From: Streptomyces thinghirensis
GTDB lineage: Bacteria > Actinomycetota > Actinomycetia > Streptomycetales > Streptomycetaceae
Assembly: GCA_021502835.1 (NCBI GenBank)
Contig: JAKFGP010000062.1
Coordinates: 1-64,000 of the forward strand
Direction of reading: 5' to 3'
DNA length: 64,000 bases
Shown: piece after piece, positions 51,430 through 62,110 of the stretch
Layout of the letters: each line of letters starts with the position of its first letter
Numbering within the stretch: position 1 is the stretch's first letter
Position numbers and translations under genes: made by a program
The notes under the pieces: generated by a model
What the model was told of the DNA's origin: nothing
Seen by the model: only the letters and a program-made list of their open reading frames with translations
Databases searched by the model: none

Positions 51430-54220
51430 CCGGTCGAGGGGACGATGGCCGACGGGACCGTAGCAGTCGGGCGGATGGTCGCGGGTGTGCTCACAGAGCT
51501 TCGTGACCAGGGCACCGGTGCCCCGGCGAGCGGCGGGGTTAGTCGCCCGCGTGGACGGGGGCGCGGTGGAGGCGCTGGTGGGGAGCGCGGCGTAAGGTGC
51601 CGACGGGGGCGCGGCCGGACAGCCGGCTCCAGTCGACGAAGAACGGCGTCCACGGCGTCGGTGTCCTGGGTGTTCCAGGTGATGCCGGTCCAGCTAACCG
51701 TGCTCGTCGCCCAGGGCGTGGAAGGCCTCGAGGCCGGATCTGATGATGCGGTGGGGCGGTCGGGCAGTGGTGTGCCGTCTTCCAGGGCCTGACGCACTGG
51801 CGAGTTCGTGGGCGAGGCGGGGGTTCGGGACGCCGGTCCGAGAGCGAAGTTCGCGGGCCGATCAGCCGCCAACTGCTGACTCAGATCGACAAGGTTGGCT
51901 TGGGCGTCGGTGTGAGCAGGCCAGCCATGGCCAGGGCTCAGGGTGTCATGGAGAGAGAAGGCGGTGACGCCGGTGCTTGTATGAAGGAGGTGGCGTCATA
52001 GCGGTAGCGAGGTGAGTTCGTTGTGGGCGGTCCGCCGCGCTTGAGCTGGATGTCGGTGCCCGCCAGGTCGGGGAAGAGTGGTGGGCGAGGGCGCTGAAGT
52101 ACTCGGGGTCGACGAGGAGTTCCTTCTCCAGGACCAGGCGCCTCTGCTCCACGGCTCGGCGGATCGCGGCCGTGTCGCTCCGAGGTCCTCAAGCACGCGC
52201 CGTCTGCGCACCGGAGGCGAAGGTCCGGCAGCCGCGGGTTGCGCAGGTCGCCCAGGAGCAGCGCGCGCACACGGGGGTGGGGGCGCGGAGCGCGTGGTGT
52301 GACTGTTCCGGGTAGCCGGCGTTCGGGAAGTACTGGGCCACGGAGTTGAGCGCGATCGTGTGTCCGAAGTGGCCTTGTGGAAGCGTCGCCGAAATCATGG
52401 GCCGGCTGGGTGCGGAGGTGTACCCGTGTGGCCAGGACGGGATCGGCGTCGACGATGCCCGCCGAAGCTCGTCGATGACGGTTGCGGGAAAGTCGGTGCC
52501 CCAGTACTCCTCGCACTCGGGCGCCAGCCGGGGACAGGAGCAGGCCGGTGCCTACACCGATTTCGAGGACGCGGCGGCGCGGCCGTGGGGACCGGATGCG
52601 GTCGACCGTCGTGTCGCGCCACTCCCCCGCATCTCGGACAGCGGGATCGGCCGGCCGTCGTAACTGCTGTTCCAACTTCGGCGAAGTTCTCGCTGAAGGC
52701 CGCCCTCGCTCCGCAGCGTTGTACACGGCGTCGTACAGGCTCTGCCACTCGCTGAGCTGGTCCAGCTCCACAGCCTCGTCGTGGTCGTGTGCCGAGGTGT
52801 CCCGGCGTTACGACGTAGGCGACGGAGTCGGGTGTCGCCGGGCGGGTCCTCGCGGACGACGACGGCTGCCTGCGCGATGTCCGTGGTCGGTGAGGACCTC
52901 CTCGATCTCGCCGAGTTTGATGCGGAAACCGCCGGATCTTGACCTGGTGGTCGACGCGCCCGACGAACTCCAGCTCGCCGTCCTGGTTCCACCGCACCAG
53001 GTCACCGGTGCGGTACATACGAGAACCGGGCTCAGGAGCGTACGGGTCCGCCACGAACCGCTCGGCCGTCAAGCCGGGCTTGTTCAGGTGGCCGCGGGCC
53101 ACACCGGACCCCGCGATGTACAGCTCCCCCACCACACCCGGCGCCACCAACTCCAGGCCCCGACCCCAACACGTACGTACGCGTGTTGGCGATGGGAAGC
53201 GCCGATCGGCGGTGCGCCCGCGCCGCCGGACGGGATCGCGGCGGTCGACCAGATGGTGGTCTCTGTGGGGCCGTACAGGTTGGTCAGGTCGTCGGTGAGC
53301 GTGCGCATCGGCTCCGCGAGCGGGGTGGGCAGCGCCTCGCCGCCGACCAGGATGCGCAAGCCCCGCAGAGCCTCCAGGCTCGTGCGCCACCAGGAGCTGC
53401 CACAGCGAGGGGGTGCCCTGTACGACCGTGACGCCGTGCCGGGCGATCAGGGTCGAGCACGGCGGACGGTTGAAGGAACGGCCTCCTTGGGTGCGAGGAC
53501 GACCGTGGCGCCCGACAGGGCGGGTGGTACAGCTCCAGCGCGGCGATGTCGAACGCCACCGTGGTGACCGCGAGCAACCGCTCCCCCGCCCGGAGCGGGA
53601 CTTCGCACCGCATGGCTTCCAGGAAGTTGAGCAGCGGCGCGTGCGGCACGACCACGCCTTTGGGGCGACCGGTCGAGCCGGACGTGTAGATCACGTACGC
53701 AGCGGCCTCGAGGGCCGGCGGCCCTGTGCGGCCGGTCTCGACCGGGTCGGTGTCGGGAGCAGGCGGCCAGCAGGGCGTGTACGTCCGGGAGTCCAGGACC
53801 AGTCGTTCCGCCGAACCACCGCCCGGCGTGCGCGAGGTCGTCGACAGCGTGGTGAGCAGCAAAGCGGGCCGTGCGTCCTCGAGAACGTGGGCGAGGCGGC
53901 CGACCAGGTGGTCCGGGTCCAAGCGGCAGGTACGCGGCGCCGCTCTTGAGCACGGCCAACAGGGCGACCACCAGCTCAGCCGAACGTGGCAGAGCCAGCG
54001 CGACCACCCGGTCCGGACCCGCGCCCCCGGTGCAGCAGGACGTGCGCGAGGCGGTTGGCGCGGCGGTCCAGTTCCGCGTAGGTCGGAGGTATCCCCGGTG
54101 ATCAGGGCCACGGCGTCAGGAGTGGCGGCGGCCTGCTCGGCGAAGCGGGCCGGCAGCGGCTTCTCGCCGATCTCGGTTTCGGTCTCCAGCCAAGCGCCGA
54201 GCGGCTGCCCGTGTTCGTCG
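51430..54220 (-). other. Adenylation domain with N-methyltransferase, glycine code
   Basis: [48 protein letters not shown] and [15 protein letters not shown] give the pocket D-I-L-Q-L-G-L-I-W, the glycine code. An embedded methyltransferase (52771-51950) has [20 protein letters not shown], and VLGH then follows. It inserts between A8 and the C-terminal A10 part. The product is N-methylglycine (sarcosine). Confidence 0.87.
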
Positions 54221-55869
54221 GGGGTGAGGATGTCGATCTGGTTGAGGGCTGGTCCGGGTGGGTGGTGGCGATGTCCAGGAAGTGCAGCCAACGCTCGAAC
54301 AAGGCCTGGACGGTGTATGGGCGTCGTAGATGTCGCTGGAGTACTCGATCGCACCGCTGATGCCCTGCGGCTCACCGTGGGCACCACGCTGCTCGGCGAG
54401 ACTGAAGAACAGGTCGAACTTCGCCGTCCCCGTCCGCCCGGGAGCGACGTCGATCGTCAGACCGGGGAAGCCGGAAACTGGCCTCGGGCGCGTTCTGCAG
54501 CGCGAGCATGACCTGGAACAGCGGATGGTGCGACGGCGTCCGGGTCGGGTTGATCAGCTCGACCAGGTACTCGAAGGGGAACGTCCTGATGCGCGTAAGC
54601 CGCCAAACTCCTCTCCCGCACCCGCGTGATCAACTCCGCGAACGTCGGATCACCGGACGTGTCCGTACGCAGGACCAGCGTATTCACGAAGAACCCGATC
54701 AGCTCGTCCAACGCCTGATCCGTACGGCCAGCCACCGGACTGCCCACCCGGAACATCCTCACCGCACCCAACCGCGTCAACAGACCCGCGAGCCCAGCCT
54801 GCAACACCATGAACAGACTCGCCCCCGACGCCCGCGCCACATCCGACAACCGCCGATGCAGATCCGCGTCCGCTATCGACCGTGACGTAATCGCCCCGAT
54901 GCGACATCACCGCCGGACGCGGACGATCCGAAGGCAGCGCCAGCTGATCCGGCAGACCCGCCAACGCCTCCGTCCAGTAAGCAATCTGCGTGGCGAACAG
55001 ACTGTCAGGATCGTTTCTGATCCCCGAGAAGGTCGTTCTGCCACAACGTGTAGTCCGCATACTGCACCGGCAGCGCACGCCACTCCGGCACCCGCCCCTC
55101 GACCCGCGCCGTGTAAGCACGCGTCAGATCAGAAGGCAAGCGGACCCAACGACCACCCATCACCCGCGATGTGATGCAGGACCAGGGACGAGGACGTGGC
55201 GGTCGGGGTCGAGACGGAACAGCTCAGCACGCAGGGGATTTCGGTCGCCAGGTCGAAGGGGTACCGGGCCGCTGACTTCAGGGCCTCCGGCAGTTCCGTC
55301 TCGGTGACGTCGGTGGTGGGCAGCTCCCACGCCCACGCTGTCGAGGACGTGCTGGTAAGAGGTGCCGTCGGCCTCGGGAAACACCGTGCGCAGGCTCTCG
55401 TGCCGGGCCACCACGTCACCGAGAGCGGCCCGCGGCGCGACACCGGTCCAACTCACCCGCTCAGCCGCAAAGTCAGCGGGATGTTGTGAGGTGGCGCTCC
55501 GGCCCTCCATCTTGTGCAGGAACCACAGCCGCCGCTGGGCGAACGACAGGGGCACCGCGTCGAGCAGTCGCTGCTTGGTCAGGGCGAGCCGTGCGGGCCC
55601 GGCGGTGTCGAGCCGGGCCGCGACCGCGCCCGCGGTCCGTGCCTCGAAGAGCGTGCGCAGGCCGATCTCGACGCTGAAGGCGGCCCGGATACGAGGCGAT
55701 CAGACGGGTGGCCAGCAGCGAGTGCCCACCCAGATCGAAGAAGTCGTCGTCCACGCCGACCCGGGGCAGCCCCAGCACCTGCGCGAACAGGTCGCAGACG
55801 ATCTGCTCCTGCGGCGTGCGCGCCTCCGTCCGGATCCGGTCGGCGCGAAGTCCGGCGCGGGCAGGGCGG

Positions 55870-57470
55870 CCCGGTCCAGCTTGCCGTTTGCCGTCAGGGG
55901 CAGGCTCTCCAGGAGTGCGACGGCCGAGGGCACCATGTGTTCGGGCAGCCGCCCGTGCACGGGCTCTCCCTCGCCTCCTCGGTCCGCAGGGTCTCCCGCG
56001 CCACGACATAGGCCACCAGCCGGGTCTTGCCGGGCTGGTCCTCGCGGGCGACTACGGCGGCCTGGGTGATGTGGGGGTGCTCGGTGAGGACGTTCTCGAT
56101 CTCGCCGGGCTCGATGCGGAAGCCGCGGATCTTGAGCTGGTGGTCGGCTCGACCGACGAACTCCAGCGGGCCGTCCTGGTTCCACCGCACCAGGTCACCG
56201 GTGCGGTACATACGGGCTCCGGGCTCAGGAGCGTACGGGTCCGCCACGAACCGCTCGGCCGTCAAGCCGGGCTTGTTCAGATAGCCGCGGGCCACACCGG
56301 ACCCCGCGATGTACAGCTCCCCCACCACACCCGGCGCCACCAACTCCAGGCCCGACCCCAACACGTACGTACGCGTGTTGGCGATGGGAAGCACCGATCG
56401 GTGCGGTGAGCGGCCAGCTGTCGGGGTCGTCGCTCAGAGTGTGGGCCGTGACCACGTGGGTCTCAGTGGGGCCGTAGTGGTTGTGCAGCACTCGCTCTGG
56501 TGCCGAGGTGTGGAACTCGCGGACGACGCGGCTCAACGTCAGGGCCTCGCCGGCCTGCGCGATGGTCCGCAGCCGGGGCAGCGCGCGTCCCTGCTCGACG
56601 GCGGCCTCGGCGACGGCCTCCAGCACGAGGTTGGGCGCGAACAGTTCCTCCACTTGGTGCTCGTCGAGCCACTCGACGAACCGGGCCGCGTCCCGCCGGA
56701 CGTCCTCGTCCGGGATCACCAGGGTCTTGCCGTACATCAGGGCCGACAGCATCTCCTGCGCGGAGACGTCGAAGCTGATGGCCGTGAACTGCGCAGTCCT
56801 CGTGCCGGGTTCGCCACCGACCGCCTCGTGGTGCCACTCCAGCAGGTTCACCAGAGCACCCGCGGGCATGACGACGCCTTTGGGTCGGCCGGTGGAGCCG
56901 GAGGTGTAGATGACGTACGCGGGATGATCGGGCGCGAGTGCGACGACCGGGTTGTCCGCGGACTGATCCGTCACGTCGAGCCTGTCCAGCAACAGCACGG
57001 GCATCCCGCTCGCCGACTCCACCGAGGCACGGTGCTCGGTCGTCGTCAGCACAAGCGCCGGACCGGCGTCACCGACCATGTAGGCCACCCCGGGCAGCCG
57101 GATAGGCCGGATCAACAGGAAGATAGGCCGCACCCGCCTTCAGCACCGCCACCACGGCGACCACCAGGTCCGCGCCCCCGAGGCAGAGCCAGAGCCCACG
57201 TCCTCCGGACCGACACCACGCCCCAGCAGCTCATGAGCCAACCGGTTCGCCCGCTCGTTCAACTCCCCGTACGACAGCGTGCCCCCCTCCCACACCACCG
57301 CCACCGCACCCGGCGCCGCCGCCACCCGCGCCTCGAACAACTCCGGCAACGTCACCCGCGACGGCACAACAACCGAAGGCACCGCCAGCACAGCCGCCCG
57401 CTCCTCCACAGAGAGCAGATCGATCCGCCCGATCGGCCGGGAGGCATCCGTGACGACGTGGTCGAGCACC
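55870..57470 (-). other. Adenylation domain, proline code
   Basis: The first module's A domain has [20 protein letters not shown] (A3). FDVSAQEMLSAL and VEELFAPNLVLEA, LRTIAQAGEAL and LHNHYGPTETHVV give the pocket residues D-V-Q-L-A-A-H-V-V. This is one position away from the published proline code DVQLIAHVV, and the NHYGPTETHVV end is typical of Pro domains. Confidence 0.85.
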
Positions 57471-58779
57471 CGGATCAGCCGGTCGACGAACCCGGCGGCC
57501 GTCGCCCGGTCGAACAGGTCGTCGCGGTAGTCCAGGCGGAGGTACAGACGACGGCCGGGGGCGGCGACCAGGGTCAGTGGATGAGTGCGTCGCGTCCCGC
57601 CCGCGGCCCAGGTCAGGGGTGATCCGCAGCCCGGTCTCCGGCCGTTCGCCGGGCTCGTCCACGGGTAGTTCTCGAAGACCAGAGAGGGTGTCGAAGAGGT
57701 CGCCCAGCGGTCCAGTTGCTGGATGCGAGCGAGCCCGAGGTGGTGGTGCCCGGTGAGCCCGCGACTTTGCGCTCTGCACCTGTTCGACGGTGGTCAGCAG
57801 TGACTGCGCCGGGTCCAGGGACACCCGCACCGGCACCATGTTGATCCAGCAGACCCACCATGCTCTCGACGCCGGGCGGTTGGGGTCGCGCCCTGCCACG
57901 ACGGCCCCGAACACGACGTCGTCGTGGCCGGTGCGCCGGCTCAGTACCAGCCCCCGGGCGGCCTGGAGCACGGCGTTCAGGGTTGCCCCGTATTCGGCGC
58001 GCGCCGGTCGGCGAGCGCTGCCGTGCGGTTCTCGTCCAGCTCCACCGTGATCCGCTCCGGCATCGGTCCGGGGCGGCCTGGGATCCACCGGGGTGAGCAG
58101 CGTCGGCTGCTTCGAGTCCGCCGAGCGCCTCGCGCCAGGCGGCCTCCGCCGCCGGCTGGTCCTGCCGCGCGAGCCCTCCAGATACTACCGGTAGGGGGCC
58201 ACTCGGGGGCAGCACGGTGGCGTCGCCCTGGCTGTCGTACAGCGTGGTCAACTCGCGCACGAGCAGTGGCATCGACCACAGCCGTCGAGCGGGATGTGGT
58301 GGGCTTGGTCATGATGAGGCGGTGGCGTTCGGCGCCCAGGCGCACCAGGGAGAAGCGCGGCAGGGGCGGCTCGGTCGCGGGTCGGGAGCCGGCGGGCGTG
58401 CTCCTTGGCGGCGAGCCCGGGCCAGCTCGCCCTCCGCGTCGGCATCGAGGGAGGGGCGACAGGTCGGGCTCGTCCCATGGAACTTCGACCCTGACGCGGT
58501 ATCGGCCTGCACGGTCGGCCGGAGTCCACCTGCCGGAAGCCGGCGCGCGCAGGTTCGGGTGCCGTTGGACGAGCGCGAGGCACGGCGCGGCCCGCAGCAC
58601 GCGCCGCGTCGAGGAGGCGCCCTCGGTGGCGAAGACGTGCTGCACCGCGTAAGACGTCGCGCCGTCCTGCTCGTAGCGGGAGTGGAACAGCAGCCCCTCC
58701 TGCATCGGGGGAGAGGGGGAGGATGTCTTCCAGGCCCGACGACGTCCATTTTCTGCACCCTCCACTGCTTCCGAGCTGC

Positions 58780-60300
58780 TCGATGTCGTGCTGGCTGAGT
58801 TCGGTCAGGGGAAGTCCGAGGGGCTGTGGCCGCCGGTTGTGCCGGAGCGCTCGCCGTGCCGGACCGAGTCCGCCCGGATCGCTGTGAACCGAGTGGTCCG
58901 CCATGGAGCTCGAACGTGCCGTTCGGTCCAGAGATCCGGCGCCCAGGTCCAGACGGCCTCCAGTTCCGGCCCGTCCGGGGCGTCGCGGACCATGCTGTTC
59001 CACCTCGAGCCCGTGCGCCAGGGCGGTCGCCAGGTCGGCGCCGCTCAGCAGGCCCGTCTCGGCGGCCACGGTCCATCCCGGGCGGCCGAAGGGAGGACCG
59101 CAGGGCGCCCGCCGCGGGAACCGGCCGAGGTGAGTTGAATCCGAGTTTGCGGTGCGGCGAGCCCGGCCAGCTTTAGCCCGGTCTCCGGGTTGAGGAATTG
59201 CCGCAGCAAGCCGTAGCCGATGCCCCGGTCGGGCAGGGGGCGCGCACCTGTTCCTTGACCCGTTTCAGGGCCTGCCCGAGCGGCGGTCCGCCGTCGACGA
59301 CCTCTTCCCACGCCAGAGGGCCCGGGTCGACGCGGACGGGGATACAGCCCCGAGGTGAACCACCCCACGGTGCGCGAGAGGAGTCCGTGCCCTCGACGAT
59401 CTCCTCGCGTCCGTGTCCCCCTCCACGTCCACCAGAAGAGCCGTGTGCCGCCCGCGTCCGTGGGTCCGGCGCCACTGGGAAACCGCCAGGGCGAGCGCGG
59501 TGAGCGGGACATCGTCGACCTTCGCGTGGAAGGCCGTGGAGCACAGTCGTCAGGAGCGAGATTGGTGACCTCGGGCGGCAGGGAGAGGGTGAGCTCGCGG
59601 GCGCGGCCCACGGTGTCCCGCCTGGCATCGAGCCGACCAGTGGTCAGCGGTGGGTCGGCCGCTGGCGAGCCAGTTCGCTCCCACAGTGCCGCCTCGGCGG
59701 TGCGGGCCGGCTGCCGGCGCCTCTACCGTGAGGGAGATTCGCCCAGCGGCGCGGGGAGGTGCCCACCGGGTCCAACCGTGGGGGACGACCGCCCCCGACG
59801 GCCTCGCAGGCGGTGATGAGATCGAGGAAGCAGTATCCGCCAGGACACTCCGTCGACGACGCGAGATGGATGACGACGACCGGCAGCCCTGCCCCCGTAC
59901 GGCCCGGTCCGGCGTCGAGCCAGACCATCTATGATTAGGCCACGCTCGGCCGACGGGCGGGGCGGACGTTTCCGCCGCCGCCTGGGCGCGGACCAGCGTC
60001 GCGTCGACGGCGGCGCCGGCGGTCTCGACACGGTGTACCAGGTCAGCGGCCGACACGGACGGCACCGGGCCCACCTCCCAGCGGCCACGCCCCGTTGCCC
60101 TGGCCGCCCGGTGTCCGGGTCCAGCCGCAGCGCGTCGTGGTGGTCCACGCGAGTGCCTGGACGGCCGCGACGAGGTGGTCCTGGCGCAGCTCGCCCGGCA
60201 CCTCCAGCAGCATCGCCTGGTGGAACGCGTCGATATCGCCACCGCGCGTGTCGAACCAGCGCATGATCGGGGTCGGTTCCATCCCTCCCACGCCGGAGTC
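58780..60300 (-). other. Epimerization domain
   Basis: Motifs in order: LTPIMRWFDTRGGDIDAFHQ, then QAMLLEVPGELRQDHLVAAV, HHxVVDGVSWRILL in spliced frames (59830), TVGWFTSG, then GIGYGLLRQFLNPETGLKL and a final GHSPSDFPLTELSQHDIEQL. The HHxxxDGxSW block and the length identify an epimerase, giving D-Val in the growing peptide. Confidence 0.85.
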
Positions 60301-60599
60301 GTCGGGGGCGGGTGGTGCCGACAGGAGCCGGTTCGTCAGCGACCTCGGCCAGACGATCCCGGCCGCGGAGTCCGCTGCTCAACGTCCCGGACCGCGAATC
60401 CGACACCCGCCGAACGAGCGAGGCCGACCAGCCCGGATCGAGACGATGCTGTCCCCGCCGAGCGCGAAGAAGTCGTCGTCGGGCCCGACCCTGTCCACGC
60501 CCCGGGCTTGCGCGACCGGCGTCGCCGGCAGCCCGCTCGCGCTCGATCCGCTGGCTCACGATACGGCACCACCCGCCGCGCCCCGGATCGGGTTCGGGC

Positions 60600-62110
60600 A
60601 GCGCCGCCGGTCGAGCTTGCCGTTGGCCCGTCAACGGCAGCCGGTCCAAGGTGACGTACGTGGACGGCGCCATGTATTCGGGCAACAGCTGCCGCACGAA
60701 CTCACTCCAGGTCTGCTCCGGTGTTTCGTCGGTGTGGGGGACGACGTAGGCGATCAGTCGGGTGCTGCCGGGCTGGTCGTGGTGGGCGACTACGGCGGCC
60801 TGGCCGATCACGCCGGATGTGGCCCGTCAGGACGTTCTCGACCTCACCGGGTTCGATACGGAAACCACGCACCTTCACCTGCTGGTCGGCGCGGCCCTGT
60901 ACTCCAGATCCCCCCGGCGTTGACACGCACACGAGGTCACCGGTGCGGTACTACGATCCTGGGCTCGGGGCCGTAAGGGTCGGCAACGAAGGCAGCTCGG
61001 CCGTCATACCGGGCTTGTGCAGATAACCACGGGCCAGACCGGCCCCCGCGATGTACAGCTCGCCCCGTCACCTGCGGCGGAACCGGCCGCAGCCGTGCGT
61101 CAGGACATAGACACGGGTGTTGGCCATCGGGCGGCCAGATCGAGCACCGTCGCACCTGCGGTATACGCTTCGCGGCACAGGATGGTGAGTGGCTTGAACG
61201 TCGTCGTCTCCGTCGGCCCGTACCGTCCACGACCGTCAGCCGGGGCGAGGCCTCAATGCGGGCGCTGCACCGTCGCCCCCGGGAAACAGCCTCGCCACCG
61301 CTCCACACCTGCCGTGACCCCCGACAGCGCCTGCGCAGCATGATTCGGTGACCACATTGAGCAGCGAACTGGTCAGCCACAACGCGGTGACACGCTGGGT
61401 GGTGACGGTGTGGTGCAGGGCAGAAACATCCAGGTCCCCCGGCCGGCGCCACCCACGACGGTCCCGCCGCTCAGCAGCGGCACCCACAACTCGTAGGTGG
61501 AAGCGTCGAACGCGGCCGGCGAGTGCAGCAACACCCGCTGGTGCGCAGAGCGGTCAAAACGCGGGTCCAGAGCCAGAGCGGCCACATTGCGATGCGTCAC
61601 CACGATCCCCTTGGGCACACCGTCGAACCCGACGTGTACATCACATACGCAGCATCCCCGAACGCACACCCACTCGGGGATCACCGAGTCGGACGCGAAG
61701 GACCGAGGAGACTCGATATGGAGCAACTGCACGGCCTCGGCACCTGCTTCCGGAGCCGACCGCTCGTCGGTGATCAGCAAGCCCGCGCCGGTGTCGGCCA
61801 GGACATGGCGGATGCGCTCGGCTGGATAGCGGGCGTCGAGGGGCACGTAGACGGCGCCGGCTTTCATCAGGCCAAGGACCGTGGTGACCGTCTCGATCGA
61901 ACGCTCCAGAAGAACACCGACCGCGTCACCGGGCCCCCACTCCCCTGCCGATCACATCGTGGGCGGGTGGTTGGCACGCGCGTCGAGCTGCGCGTACGTG
62001 AGCGTGACGGCCCCGTCGGTGACCGCCGGGGCATCAGGCGTCCGGACCACCTGTCGCAGGAACAGCTCACCCAGCGAAGCAGCCGGCACAGCATCCGCCG
62101 TGTCGTTGAA
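60600..62110 (-). other. Adenylation domain, valine code (non-methylating copy)
   Basis: AAFDASTYELWVPLLSGGTV and ALWLTSSLLNVVT with RQVWSGGEAVS repeat the valine code of the domain at 48.3-49.7 kb almost base for base. No methyltransferase is inserted here; the sequence runs on into MAPSTYVTLDRLPLTG and the carrier. This agrees with an unmethylated valine that is epimerised. Confidence 0.83.

Larger units (their letters stand above)
45908..58749 (-). pseudogene. acmC: NRPS, three modules (Pro, N-Me-Gly, N-Me-Val) with thioesterase
   Basis: This is a synthetase of about 4,280 residues, as expected for actinomycin synthetase III. ATG 58749 (MDVVG) has GGAGG 9 bases upstream. The order on the minus strand is C (58.7-57.4 kb), A-Pro (57.4-55.9), T (55.9-55.6), C (55.6-54.2), A-Gly with embedded N-methyltransferase (54.2-51.4), T (51.4-51.1), C (51.1-49.7), A-Val with N-methyltransferase (49.7-47.0), T (47.0-46.7) and TE (46.7-45.9). 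[16 protein letters not shown] carrier motifs recur. The order gives Pro-Sar-MeVal and then cyclising release. The stop is TGA 45908-45910. Dozens of single-base indels are present. Confidence 0.9.

Noticed and set aside
47500..55600. Possible CRISPR-like or tandem repeats because of repeated blocks
   Set aside because: The repeats are kilobase-long copies of NRPS domains, not short spaced repeats.
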